Positions 1 through 12,775 of a stretch of 64,000 nucleotides of DNA are shown here, in pieces. A program made the translations under genes and the position numbers. This stretch comes from Polytrichum commune. Taxonomy: Eukaryota; Streptophyta; Polytrichopsida; Polytrichales; Polytrichaceae. The notes below the pieces were generated by a model. It was given only the letters and a program-made list of their open reading frames with translations. It did no database searches and was not told the DNA's origin. Location: the NCBI GenBank assembly GCA_950295325.1, contig OX485803.1, positions 866,001-930,000 on the forward strand, given 5' to 3'. The number at the start of each line of letters is the position of its first letter. Position 1 is the first letter of the stretch.

Positions 1-1446
1 AATTTAGGGTTTAGGAAGTGTATGAAATAATAACTTATAACTCCAAACAAATACAAAAATTCTCAATAACTCTTGAAATAAGAGTTCAAAGATCTCTGGT
101 GTTGCCTACCTAAGTTAGCAACTGTCATCTTCTCTAAATTCCCTACTAGCTTTTGAAAACTAATAATTTCATTAACACCAAAATGTAAAGAGTTGTCTAA
201 TAAGAAATTAGACAACAATGATGCATGATGTTTAGCATCACTAAGCTTTACTGTAGGTGGAGCAACATCATCCACATCTACTGAATGCAAATCAACATTA
301 AGATCAAAGCCTTGTGCATGATTGACTCCCAAAGCGGCATCCACCAACTCATCAGTTGTCAATTCTAGCTCAGTAATCTCTTCCCCTTCCATCTGAATAT
401 AAGTCTCGATAGACATCTCATCATCACCCAATCGCAATTTTGAAATCAGAGCACCAAGTTCATCTTATTCTTCTCGCATTCTATTCTTCTCCCTTTCATC
501 AACTAAGGCAAAATTGGCATTCCATGTTGCAAGTAATATACGCGCCATCCTCCAACAATTCTTGACTATTTGTGCATCCAACTCACTCCATACTTCATAA
601 CTCCACATGATAGCTTGTCTGATATTGGGCACCACCTTCCTTAAGTCCTTCAATGTAGCATCATCATATAGTGACAAAACCCACTGCAAAAGTTTCTTCT
701 TGTATTGAATTTTGAAAGATGCTATTATACCTTGATCCAAAGGTTGCACTACACTTGTCACATTGGGGGGGAGGAATACCAAAGTCATGTTGCTCGATTC
801 CAAGGTTGAAAAACCATGAGACTTACCAACTTTGGCAGAACTAACAACATGTGAAGATGCATTATCCAAAATCATAATCACCTTTCGATTTTGGTCTTTG
901 AATTGATTGTTGAGCTACAAAATCCAAGCTTCAAATATATCCCCCTTCATCCAAGCGGATTTATTTAATTGCCACCGAACATACTCATGAGGCTGCCACC
1001 TTCCAAAACATCGTGGTTGCTTAGACTTATAAATCACAAGCAACTTCAACTTATCAGTTCCAGTTGAATTAACAGCAAGAGCAAGTGTTACACGTTCTTT
1101 TTGTAACTTCCGACCCTTCACCTTCGCTTGTGCTAAGGTTTTATTAGGATGTGCTCTAAAATACAATCCAGTCTAATTATCATTAAGTTCCCAATGATAA
1201 GTGAAGTTCTCAAGTAGTTCCCAAGTGAAAATGGATGTATTCTAGATGTACATATCATGGATGAAAGGAATTTTAGCATTTATTCCCTCTTTAATATGAC
1301 AAAATGCACGCTCTAAGTGTCGTATTATCGAGTGTCATAGTCGTCTAAAAGAGGGAGTTTTGAACTAAGAAGTTTGGTCGCGCAAAAATGTGTCGTAATA
1401 TCGAGGGTGTCGTCTTAACGAGTGTCGTACTAACGAGGTTAGACTG
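1..1446 (-). mobile_element. pogo/Tigger-type DNA transposon, cut by left window edge
   Basis: The right end, read on the minus strand, is a terminal repeat beginning CAGTCTAACCTCGTTAGTAC, followed by further degenerate copies of a GTCGTnnTAACGAGT-like motif down to about 1310. A TA dinucleotide at 1447-1448 directly outside it fits the TA target duplication of the Tc1/mariner-pogo group. The element reads leftward through a broken transposase and leaves the window before its other terminal repeat. Only about 230 bp separate the terminus from the recognisable transposase catalytic region, so the DNA-binding N-terminal part has been deleted. The superfamily call rests on the transposase motifs; the terminus is read directly. 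Confidence 0.75.
63..1212 (-). pseudogene. Tigger/pogo (CENP-B-like) DDE transposase, inactivated
   Basis: One minus-strand frame carries the catalytic region in order: a degraded NxDETG block (1173-1184), PNKTLAQAK and KERVTLALAVNSTGTDKLK (about 1050-1150), LDNASSH (about 845-865), LPPNVTSVVQPLDQG (about 730-775), then a C-terminal tail to 63. The frame is broken by in-frame stops at 1173-1175, 913-915 and 465-467. In the first block the catalytic Asp codon reads AAT (Asn, 1176-1178) and the next Glu codon is TAG. The later Asp residues of LDNASSH and PLDQG remain. The family is the DDE_1 superfamily of pogo/Tigger transposases, which cut and paste DNA in the nucleus. This copy cannot encode a working enzyme. 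Confidence 0.85.
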
Positions 1447-1448
1447 TA

Positions 1449-3200
1449 TGTGACAACTCTTGTGGATACACGCCATAAATTAATAATAGCAGGCTTGCAA
1501 TATGAATATTACAAATGTGTTAAATAAATGTGACGTTTAAGTTATGGAAGCACACAAGAGTTGGCAACAAAGACATGGCATATATTGGCTTGCAATGTCT
1601 TGAACTTAATGACACTTTTACCCATGTCAACATTTTTAGTTATTTCTTTGTACATTGTTAATCAAAGTTAATGATAAACCAGGCCCCCTTGTTACTAGGT
1701 TTGACAACCTCCAGAACTACTGTAAACATTGTATTTAGTGTCATATGGTATTTTATGTCTCTGTGGTAACTTTTCTAATCACACTTATTATAAATGAGTT
1801 TACAAGTATTGTCATCTCAACTTATTTCTAGTTCATCCACTTTTTGTTTGGTATCTCTTGCATCCTTACATTTTTGTAATGAAATATTGTCATGGATGAT
1901 TGAAATTTGGATGACTCAAATTTGGATGAAAATTTACATAGTAAGCAATAGTACTTGCAACATTATACATATATGATGCCCAAATTTTTTACAAGAAATG
2001 ACAGTTAATGTTAGGTTTACATTTAGTGTTGGTGACACTACAAGGGTGCCATTGCCAAACCTAGATATGAGGAGGGGGACTACCACAAGGAGTCATGTTT
2101 GAGGTTTTTGACATGCACTCACAGTTCTTCTGCAACAACAATCGGGGTCAGATGGACTGAAGATGCTATTGAAGTTCTTAAAGGCAGTGATTAGATGAGA
2201 AGGGACCTCCAAACAACCCTAATATTTCCAAATTATTTTAATCCCAAGGTCATTGTTGAATAGTTTACTTATTTTCAAGGTTCCACTTCGACAAGTGGAA
2301 TATTCTACTAGGTTCTCACTTTTCCTTTTCAAATTTGTTGTTTTTTTATCGACAATTTTTTTCAAAAATTTCTACAAATCTCCAAATAATACAGTTATCG
2401 TTGAAACCGTCATGGTACTATTGTAATATGTGGATGTAGTTATCAAGGTCACCTTGTTGGTCAAAATGACTTTTTAAAAATGAACTATTCTTGACATTTT
2501 GTAATTGGTCAAGAGCCTACAATGAGGTCTAGTATGATCTACTCATGGCTCGTGGACGTTACTTCCTCTTAGAATATGTATATACCTACAATAACATTGT
2601 GTTTTTTTTGGGGGGGGGGAAGGGGGATTGTTACCTACTATAATGGATTATATGGCATGCAAAATTTCAAAATAATGGTAAATTGTTGTTTCTATTGGCA
2701 CCCTATGGGTAATTATAAATCTTTGAATGATATAGTTAATGCTACCTTATATTGCTTTTATGTAAATAATATCCCAATTCCCAAAGTCCTTAAAGTGTAT
2801 TATTGATGACAAGCCTCACAAGAAGTACATGTAGAAAACAAGGAGAACAAACATTCTCTAGAGGATCAGGGTTTATGGTTTGAAATCATAATCATGTCTA
2901 GTACAAAAGAAGCATAGTAATATATTAACAACAACAATGAATTGCATGTTTATGTCATACAAATAATTAAAAAGACAAGAATAAAAAATTTATGTTTATT
3001 GACACAATTTAAGGGTTTCAAAATTATGGCATACTTAGAGGCCTTGATGTCATGCTTCAAGGCTATTAATACGTGTCTAAAAGTCACAATTACAAAGTTC
3101 CCACATGCCCTACACAAGATAGTCTATATATTTTGTAGCTGCATAAATATACAAACACATGGAGTATGCTAACAACAACTAATAGCCACCATAGTGACGT
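1449..3200. other. intergenic, no gene recognised
   Basis: This is AT-rich sequence without a supported coding region. The short open frames are uninterpretable. It has a G9 tract near 2610 and ATTTAGTGTnnCA motifs at about 1735 and 2025 that resemble the ends of MITE-like elements seen elsewhere in the window. I see no terminal repeats that define an element. Confidence 0.6.
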
Positions 3201-4695
3201 GCAAAGCCCATAAATGCTTGTTCCAGTTACAATATCAATTGATGAAGCCATAGCCATACAAAACACGACAAGATGGATGAGAATTCAACACAATCAACAC
3301 AAGGGACCACATCAATCAAGACAAAGAGACATATGCAAAAAACATAACCTCTCGCAAACTCCAAAAACAATGAAAAAATGTCTCAACTCCTATCACCTAA
3401 TAAAAAATGCCATCATGTCTACTAGTTTCCCAGTTCCATAGAATTAGTACCTCAAGCCTAAAAGTCAAGAAGTAAAGAACCATCCAAACACAATTCCACC
3501 ACCTACCATCAATGACTCACATGCCAAACAAAATTAACTAAACAACATTGCAAACACAACCAAGGGTGCCAAGGCCGCAGCATAAAGTATAACCACTGCA
3601 GAAACCTCCCAAAATTGTAAGAGATCAATAACAAATTGTGAATCTCTAACTCGGTAAAAAACCAAAAATGATTCATAAAATAATTTTCAACCATCAAAAT
3701 TCCAAACCACTCGATTGCCTCATATTAGATAATTATGGAAACTTAGCCAAACATCATGAGGCCATTGCAAATGTCATTCACTTCCCACAAAAAGAGTCAT
3801 TCATAAGATAAGCTCCCTATGTTCAAACACTTGCCGGAATGTATGTGAGTTATCCGCCTATACCCATAGCAGTCCAAAGATGGTTTCATACTAGAGAAAA
3901 TAATTTCCTCCAAACTTCCTTTACTAACCACATCATTCACTACAATCATCTAAGCTACATGCCTAGACAAGACAACCTATTCAAAGGCAAATCCCTCGAA
4001 CTGGATGGTATCCCATGTGATGCCTAAAAGCACTACCAAATAACTTTCAAGACATGACGTACCAATTTTTCTTACAATGTTATCACCAAAAAGCAAAACC
4101 CAATGAATGGAAGCATAGCAACACCATACTCCTCCATAATAAAGAACCCTACAATTATCACAAACTACAGACCCATAGCCCTCATATTCACCATCTACGA
4201 GCTCTTTACAAGCATGTTAACCTCCCTCCTCATTACATTAAGTGAAAAAACATACAATCCTTTTCCACAATTAGGATGGCTTTAAACCTATGAGAAATAT
4301 GGCTAAACAAATCCATGCAATCATCGCCGCTTTAGAATACGCCAAATTTACAGCCAAAGATATTTACATTACCTACATATACTTTCAGGACGCATATGGC
4401 CCCATAGATCACCCTCGATTATTGTCCATAATGGAAGACCTTGAAAACCACTAGACACCATCAAACTAGTCTATAATATCTATGCAAAACCGACCACCTC
4501 ATTATTGGGTGCACACTTCACAACAACAACGACCATCCAAATTAGCCAGGGCACCATCCAAGAAAGCACCTTAAGCCCATATCTATTCATCATAATCTTA
4601 AAACCCCTGCTTACATGGCTAGAGAAAGATCAACTAGGATACCATTTTAATACCTCACCAAATAGTATCAAAACCGCACTCTACGCTTGTCGCAC
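3200..4695 (+). pseudogene. degenerate LINE ORF2 fragment (linker and reverse transcriptase)
   Basis: Broken plus-strand frames follow the ORF2 of the large LINE at 35-47.9 kb. At 3350-3420 SQTPKTMKKCLNSYHLIKNA matches its post-endonuclease linker. At 4050-4240 the RT motif 1-2 region (WKHSNTILLHNKE, NYRPIALIFTIYELFTS) is present. At 4500-4690 there is QGTIQESTLSPYLFII followed by YACR where the intact copy has YADD. Many stops and several frameshifts separate these blocks. The endonuclease, the rest of the RT, RNase H and C-terminus are missing, and homology ends where the fold-back element starts at about 4.7 kb. It is an old, truncated copy with no coding capacity. Confidence 0.75.
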
Positions 4696-4709
4696 ATCTA
4701 TTTATAAGG

Positions 4710-6120
4710 AATGCCCGCAATATCATGGGCACAAGGGGGACCCCGGCGTGACACTCGTAACTTGCGGCACTATAGGTGAGAGGGCCCAAGTGATCCTAGT
4801 GTGGATGGGGGCCCCGGGCATTGAAAAACACCTTCCACCCATGGAGACTATGACTTGCGAAGATAAGGCCATGAGCATTGAGTAGATTATGGCGTCTATA
4901 TTCTAGAATGCTCCATAACTCCCCAATCGGAGATGTGAGCTAGGAGATATGGCAATTTGAGGGCAGGGGGCTACATAGGGACATCGCCCAACATTCCAAG
5001 GGACTTATTATGGGACAATAGTGACCTAGTAATGGCGTGTAAGACTGCCGCGGCTAGAACATCCATAACTTCATGAATACTTGTCCGCATGGAGTAAGTA
5101 AGTTGATTGACATCAGTGTGAAGAATAAATGATGATGGATTGGTTGCTCAATGGAAACAGAGATCAAATGACGAAGTTATGAAGGTCTTGTTGCGATTCT
5201 TGCTAGCGCCCCTTAAGTTATTTTGACTGCTTAGTAACTCTAGCAAGTGTCATGAGCGCTAACTTGCACATCCCACACACATACATGATTAACTCCCCAT
5301 ACCGCAGACCTCCAAGCTTATAGCTTGCTAACCAACCCTCTTATGCATGCATTCGGGACTCTCCCCTTAGTAGATAGCTAATGGTTAAATGTGGACTTCC
5401 ATCCATAAAAATCCAAGTTTGAGTTGATCATCACGTTGCCATAGCAACATTACAACAACCTGGAGTATAGTTGCCAAATATACTTGGGGTGGGGTTGCTC
5501 AACAACACCGCCTTACCCATATAAGCCTCTAGGATTTTGGGCAGGGCCCCTACCCCATCATCAAGTAACATTTTGTCTCTGTCCTAAGGGTTGGGTCCAA
5601 GTAGATAATTTTCCCTTAGCCAGTGGGACTGGAAACCCCCAACAACTTCAAACGTTCATAACTTCGTTGTATGATCTATGATTCTATAAAGTGGCCATTC
5701 CATCGACATCTAATCTTTGCATACTAAATGCCGATAGACTCCTTATTTTTCCCATTTGGGCAAATACTATGGAAGTTATGATTGTTCCAACCTTGGCAAT
5801 CTCGGGCCCCACTCTCATGTCACTGCTATCCCACCATAATGCTGAGCATTGTCCCTAGATAGCCCCCCTTCAAATTGCCATATCTCCTGGCTCATATTTC
5901 CAATTGGGGAGTTTTTGAGCATTTTAGAATCCGGACGGTATAAGCTATTGAATGCTCATAGCATTATCCTCGTGACTCCTACTCTCCGTGGGTGGAAGGC
6001 GTTCTCAGTGCCCAAGGCACCCACCCACACTATAATCACTTGGATCCTTTCACCTATGATGCCCCAAGTCTTGTGTGTTACTTCGGGATCCCCCCTATGC
6101 CCATGGTGTTGCGGGTATTA
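4710..6120. mobile_element. fold-back element with about 300-bp imperfect inverted ends
   Basis: The left end (from AATGCCCGCAATATCATGGG) and the reverse complement of the right end (from AATACCCGCAACACCATGGG) align over roughly 300 bp. Shared blocks include TAGGTGAnAGG, CCAAGTGAT, AGTGTGGnTGGG, CTTCCACCCA, ATGAGCATT, AACTCCCCAAT and GGAGATATGGCAATTTGA. Between the arms is about 800 bp without coding potential. No clear target-site duplication was found, so the superfamily is undetermined. Its left end abuts the broken LINE copy, so it probably inserted into or next to it. Confidence 0.65.
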
Positions 6121-6129
6121 GTCATAGAG

Positions 6130-9100
6130 AGGTACATAAGACGAACATTTTTTACTTCCTCTTTATTATGTTCAAAATTAATTAAGTTCAAAATATTTGA
6201 CTTCTTTGGTGATAATTGTTACTTTTAAGCATAATACTAACTCATAAAATGGGTCAGATGTATGGACTTCTTCTAGTGCCTCCAAGTAATGATCTTCTAA
6301 TTCCTATAATTGTTCAATTGCTTCACTTTCATATGTATGTCATAATCATATGTACGTCACATTTATTCGTACATCACCTTCATCTATATATTTCATTCAT
6401 CCCAAACTTATTATATCATCCCTTATGGAATCATTTTTCACCCAACCTAAAACATTAAGGCTTCCTCTAAAATTCATACATCACTACCGCGATGGGGGGT
6501 TTGTTAAAGATATCCAACTTGCACTAAAATTCACACTGGCCACCCTTGATTGGATTGGCCAAGTAATGAGAGGGTTGAAGGTCAAGCCACCATCCGAAGA
6601 ATAGTATTCGGATAGGTGACCGTTTGCCACCCTCCAAGCCAACACTCTAATCAAAACTAAAGCTAGAGCTTTAGCTCTAGTTTTAGTCTCTTATTTAATC
6701 TCATATTTAATATCTAACTTGATATCTAATTTTATCTTCAACTACCTATGTCTACCTCATGCCTTTAAGCCGTAATTGCCGCAAAATCATAGAAGATTTT
6801 AAGGTTAAAAAACTAATGTGACCAAAAGATTATGTAAACAAAGACTTATATAACCAACAACGATATAACCTAGAACTGCAACTAGTTGTAGCCTTCGCTT
6901 TAGTGACAACACATCCGCATGCAGTTCACTCCAACACAAATCCGTACAACAATAGCCTAACATGGTTTAGAAATTCTTTAATTCAACATTGATATGGTTT
7001 ATAACCCATTTTGTTTAGCATTCATATTATTATTTTTCTAAGAATTTAACGCATCTATCTACATGGAAAGGGGGGAAAGAAAGAGTGTCCTAACCGCAAG
7101 AAAAATGAGAGTGAACCCCTGCACTAATCTTCGCAGGACTACCCCCTTCCAACCACAAAGCCTTACCATCCATAGATCTAGCCACTCCTACATCTAACAG
7201 TTAGCCTCTACGGCCGACTTCACCTAGCTATCCTTCTCTAAACTCCTAAATCCAACGGTCTACATCCGCCGCCCTTTTGATCCAACAACCTTCATTCGGC
7301 TCGACGTCATCCGCTTGACGATTTATTCCTTCGACGTTGTCCTCCGCTCATACCTTCATCCGTTTGACGCTTCATCCACTCAACGTCATCCTCCGCTTAT
7401 GCCTTCGTCCGCTCAATGTTGTGCCAGTCTTCATATATTAACTAATTGTCTCAACAAATGCTAACTAACATGTATTTGTTTAATTTCTAAGAACCAACTT
7501 CCTTTCTTACTTGATTGTGATTTTAAATTCGAACCACGAGCGGTTTGGATGGCTTACAACTTCTTAAATATTGTGAGATTGTTCACATCATTTTTACATA
7601 ATAACAATCAATTACATTGCAAGTAATTGAAGACATACTTATTATTGAAATGTTTTGGTTCTTAATTACATATCACAATATGGAATAGCTTTCTTTATGT
7701 TAAGAGACTTATGGTAATGAAAAGCAAATATGGTAAAATATGTGAGAGGGAAGCGGTAGAGTTATGATGTTTCTATGACAATTACATACTACACTCTTTC
7801 TTACTCTCTCTCATTATCTTCCTCTCTTCCTTTTAATGATTGCCTCCGTATCATTCGCACATGTGGTTTATTAATCTTACAAGAATCTCTCAATATCAAG
7901 GTTCTCTTCCTTGCTTTAGCAATTTTATAATCAAATTTCTCACCTCAAAGTATTTGCTTCCAATATGCATCTATTCTCACCTCATGTGCGTATCTATAAT
8001 CAATCCTTATACAATTTACTTCTCTTTCACTTATACAACTATTCTCACCTCATGTGAGTTTCTATACATAGCACGCTTCAAGTAATAAGATGTCTCTTGA
8101 TCATAACTTCTGGACTCAATAGCGTTTATGCTAACAATTACTTTGCCTCTACCTTGAAAAGCTATGGAGAAAGTTTGAGCTTGAAGCTCTTTACATTCAA
8201 AATGGTAAAGGTACAAAAGCCCTGGCTTTCGTAACCTATCTCTCGTGAATAAGGTGTGCGTACTCTAATCCTAATTCTATATCTAGTGAGAGATGGCGCC
8301 TAACATGTGCCTCTCTCCTAAAATGCAATATCTTTTTTTTTCTTGAAGAATGCCCACTAAAATCTCAATTTGGGAGTACATATCCTTCATCCTCAAAATA
8401 TGGTAGATTGTAATCTAAAACAAACCTATGCATTATGTAGATGTGTGGAGATTTATGGGAATTGCCAAGAATTAATTCCTTGGCCTTCATTTTCTTCCAC
8501 TTCCCATTACTTTTACCTAGGTGGCCTATGAATTATCTAAGTGGCCCGAGGATGATTAAAACAAACTAGAGCTTAGTAATCCAAGTGTCTTTGAAGTGGC
8601 TCACATATCTTAATTGCTTATTAATACCGGGTGGCTCACTAATTTGAGGTGATCTTTCTAGTTTTAATTGGCTCATTAATTTTTGGGTGTAGCTCACCCA
8701 CATCCAAGTCCCCCCCCCCCGCCCATTAACTAATCCTTGTCATTAATACCCGGCCCTTAACCCCATGGTGGCTCTCTCATAAAGTCCTGGTTTTCGTACC
8801 CTCGTGACTCAATGCCCTCTCACCCTTGGCCGCCTCATGGTGTTTACTCTTTGGCGCTCTTTCTTTGTCCTCAGTCCCCGACTATGTCCTTCGGTGGTCC
8901 TTGGTTCTCCTTTTTTGTTCCAGTGTTGCCGGCTCTATCCTTGGTTATTCTTGGTGCTTCCTATCTGATTCCGTGTTGCTCCACATTATGTTGCTATTGA
9001 GTTTGTTTCTATAGCACCCTTTCTGTGCTTGAATCGTCTAACCCCTTTGATTGTTCTAATAATGATAAACATATTCTTCAACGGACATTTACATGTCAAT

Positions 9101-9630
9101 ATCTTCGTTTGCCTACCTACACACCAAAAACTAGAAAAATGCACCATTCTACACCCAACTCCTATCCCAACCAAGGTGGACAATACTACCACGTGTTATA
9201 ATCACAACAAGAATATGAGGCACTATCCACACAAAAACTATTAAACACCTCCAAGACCTACACATCCCAAACTCCAAAACCCATAAACTAATGGAAACTT
9301 TTTAACAAATTGCTATAAAGTACCTAACACATAATATTTTGAACAAAAATAAATTGGAAAAGAAACAAGCCCAGATCTCATTTGACTAAACTACCCACTA
9401 ATTCTAAAACTTAAAACTAACATGAAACGCATAGATCTGACACTAACCACACGGTTCACCTATGAAATTAGGCACTAAGCCATCCCCGCTCCCATGCCCA
9501 CGTAGGCATGGGAACGAGGTGGTGAATGGACATTACATGTCAGTGAAAAAACATTGACATTCATTTTTCTTTTCTTTCTTTGGTTTTTACATTGATAAAC
9601 TTGAAACATATGTGAACAAGATCGACGGGG
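6130..9630. other. intergenic, no gene recognised
   Basis: There is no coding region that I can support. Visible oddities are short imperfect repeats of a CCGCT(T/C)-GACG-like unit at about 7265-7440, a C10 tract near 8711, and a perfect short palindrome (CATGCCnACGTnGGCATG type) near 9495. Frames at 8812-9014 overlap each other and have no recognisable product. Confidence 0.55.
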
Positions 9631-9639
9631 ATTCTTTGT

Positions 9640-10812
9640 ATTTGTTTTAACACATTGGTTGCCATTATTCCCTATGATGAGGATGTTGTTCTACTCTCAA
9701 AGACATTTGGACAAGTTGTATGAGTTTTGCACTTCTTCTAGCCTTTAAGTCAATTTATGAAAGACCAAAATCATGATATTTGGCCACAACAAAAAGGAAA
9801 TTAAACCAAGAGAGTTTACCTAGACAAGGACCAAATGGAGATAACCCTTGAATACAAATACCTTGGGATTGATTTTTATTCACATGGTTACTTTGAGCCA
9901 TCTAGTAAAAGATGAAGAATCATAGGTACAAAAGCCTTGATGGACATTTTAAGAAAAGAACCAATGGAAGGAGCCACATGTTGGGAACTCAAATCCCATC
10001 TATTCAAGGCTTTGGTACTTCTAGCTTTCACATATGGCACTATAATTTGGGAATGCGACTTGAAAAATTCTCATTGGAAGGCTTTCGAGAAAGGCACAAA
10101 GATGCATATGATATCTCATGTCAAATTATGTTCTACGAGTACCTATCATATTTTGTTGGCCAAATTTGGAAACTTCCCCATTGAATTACATGCTTTCAAG
10201 TTCACTATAGGCTTTCAACAATGGCTGGCCCACCTATCCCCCTCTTGGTTAGTCAAGAAAGCACACTCGTTTTTTTGACACCTAGCACAAATCACCAATC
10301 ATGTGGGAGACATCATGATGTCTATCTCACTGGGACACCCATGACAACCCAACCACATAATTTTTTTTTAAAAAAAGATATCAAAGAGGTTTTCTTGCTA
10401 AAAAGTGGAACTCCTTCCATCTCTTAGGGAAGAAACTAGATTACCTCCACCTCGAGGATTTTCTCAAATATGAATGTGAATGATACTTCAAGAAACCATT
10501 GTTGCCACCAAAAAGCAAGATAATTGCTGCTAATTGCACCTCGAACCATAGGCTAGCCACTAAAATTAAGCAATGGACGACTATCCCATCTCTAGAGGCA
10601 CCAGACTATGCCACTTTGGCTCTAGTATTGCTGTTGAAAACGAGGCACATTTTGAGTTGGAATTTCCCCTATATAAGCTCATTAGAGATAACTTTTCATC
10701 ACTATTTGAAAATGTGGTCCTAGAGAGCCTCAAGTATTTCTTTCAATTGGACCACCAAGTTGACATTAGACTCTATCTCACGAAGGTTGTTGCACTTTGC
10801 CGCTCTTGAGAA
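9640..10812 (+). pseudogene. LINE relic (post-RT region to C-terminal zinc motif), second family
   Basis: Shifting plus-strand frames contain LEYKYLGIDFYSHGY (about 9850), then the post-RT linker CDLKNSHWKAFEKGTK / ILLAKFGNFPIELHAFKF (about 10050-10200). Near the end comes RLCHFGSSIAVENEAHFELE (about 10595-10660), a decayed form of the C-x2-C...E-x-HF-x2-EC motif at the C-terminus of many plant LINEs. It then runs FFQLDHQVDIRLYLTKVV to a stop near 10809. Stops and frameshifts break it throughout. The sequence differs from the large LINE at 35-47.9 kb, so it is a separate family. A smaller piece of its 3' end recurs at 19.1-19.26 kb. Confidence 0.65.
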
Positions 10813-10814
10813 TT

Positions 10815-12670
10815 AGTTGCTTTAAAACCATCTTGATGTACTTTAAATCCCATTAGCCTTTCCGACTTCCCGGACTTTAAATCAATTTCATTTCAATTCC
10901 ATTCACTCTCTTTTCCAATCCTTGTAGAACCTTTCCAAACATATAGCACTATGGTTTTTGTTCAACTTTGACCGATAGTCATTGTTACATCCTCCCTTGA
11001 ACTCCGGATATTTTTCTATTTGTGCACTACATGAATCATCCTAAGCATGTCAAGAATATTTGGTTAAAGATTATAAAATATTTCATGAACTCTTCCATGT
11101 CACAAAGGAGTGGACAAATTCTGCTAAGTAATGCTGAGTGGTCTTAAAATAAGAAATAACAACACGCGCAAATGATATCCTTAACACAATTCCCGAATAT
11201 GAAATCTGATTTTTTTGACATTATGAAATTTGCATTACTAGTATTAAAAGATGCATGACATTGGACATAAGCTAAAGTTGTCTGTCCACATGAATGTGAT
11301 GACCGTTACATGTAATTTGTTTGAAATTGTGATGAAGTTACGCCGACATCATCGACAAGGTATCACCAAATATTCTAGCTAACCCCTAAATCACCTACAT
11401 CACCCCTACATTCACTTGGGGGGTTTAAATGTGTCTATGCCTCCCATTCAACCCTTGACCAAAAAAGACACCAAGGAGGGTGAACAACGAATGCAATGGG
11501 GCCAACAAAACCTAAGGTGCTAAACCAACACCCCACCCAAAACCAACATCTATAAATGTCTCTCAATTGTAAACGTTCTATTACCTTAGACCGTTCCCCA
11601 TGGGAACGCAGTGTCTGGGCCCATGTAGTGATGGGTTTAGGTGTCATTAGTGCCGCCACTGCATACTGGTTTCCACTACCTCCATATAGGTAGGTACACA
11701 TGCTCCACTCTATCTCAGGGCGGTTCAAGGTGAGTTTAAAGGGGGGGGGGGATGATTCAAGCCCACAAAGCCAGTGAGGTAGGCCCACAAAATGGGATCG
11801 ATAATGGGCACAAAGGGGGTTAGTACCCGGGATGCAAGGGGACAATTCTACAACTGAACCGGGTGGGATCATGAAGGTGGCTATGTTGGGCTTTGATCTA
11901 GCTTGGGTCTAGTACCCAACTATGTCGTGTTGGTTCTAGGTAATCTTATGTTGGCGGGGGTCCTCATCATATGCAAGACTCACTACACAAAATCCTTATA
12001 AGAACCTACTAACTTGATTGGTATGAGCATTGCAAGACCAAAAACTAAATATTGATATTAATTAGCTTTCATCGTTTTCTCTCTCTAGACCCTTGAACCC
12101 CTACCATTATCCCCTTGGTCCTAAGAGTGAGCTCAATGTCCTTTTGGTGGCCATATAAAGTCAAACCTTGTCATTATCCAATGTTGGACTAGTACATAGG
12201 GGAATACATGGAATCAACACACAATATTATATTGATGTCACATAAATTTACCAAACTAATATCAACATTGCAAGATATGTAAGGTAGAGGGTGCTTAAAC
12301 CAACATTTAAAGCCATTGCACATACATATGGCTATGTGGTTGATATGAATAATATATATTCATATTAATTGTTGGGCTAAACATAATGATAAAGAAAAAA
12401 AATTGTTTTTAGCTTCAATTGAATATTTGATGAACATTTAAAGTCAAAACCACTAGATTCCTTAAACCAATCCCTAGGTCTCATGTATGATGACCTTGCA
12501 TATGATGAGGACCCCACCTTCATTCTTGCATACCGTATGTTGGAACCCCATGTGAACTGGCCCTAGGTAATGCATGAGGGAGAGTGCATTATGTATACGA
12601 TTCCATGCACTTAATATACCGGTCCAACATTGGTGAGCACAAAGAAGCCACAGTAACTGAAACCCACCCT
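10815..12670. other. intergenic, short inverted repeat only
   Basis: No gene is supported. A 145-codon minus-strand frame at 11435-11872 overlaps a G11 tract and shows no domain. A sequence near 11968 (GGGGTCCTCATCATATGCAAG) recurs as its exact reverse complement near 12490-12515, which suggests the ends of a degraded inverted-repeat element of about 600 bp. Confidence 0.5.
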
Positions 12671-12687
12671 TAGGACCAAGGAGACAA

Positions 12688-12740
12688 GGGTTTAGGGTTT
12701 AAGGCTCCAGGACAGAGGAAGGGATGGAAGGTTAGGGTTT
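12688..12740. promoter_or_regulatory. telo-box cluster upstream of the uL14m gene
   Basis: GGGTTTAGGGTTT at 12688-12700 and TTAGGGTTT at 12732-12740 are copies of the plant telo-box (AAACCCTAA in either orientation). Telo-boxes are frequent in plant ribosomal-protein gene promoters and 5' leaders. Both lie within 90 bp of the start codon at 12776, so they may be in the promoter or in the transcribed leader. Confidence 0.6.
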
Positions 12741-12775
12741 GAAGCTTCTCGCAAGCCTTCATCGCCATAGCCATC

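Noticed and set aside
11435-11872. 145-codon minus-strand frame
   Set aside because: It has no recognisable domain, runs through a G11 tract, is rich in Trp/Cys/Pro without pattern, and lies among repeat fragments. It looks like a chance open frame.
11920-12550. Complete inverted-repeat element left of uL14m
   Set aside because: Only a 21-bp exact inverted match was found. Flanking sequence does not align and no target duplication is seen, so no element is called.
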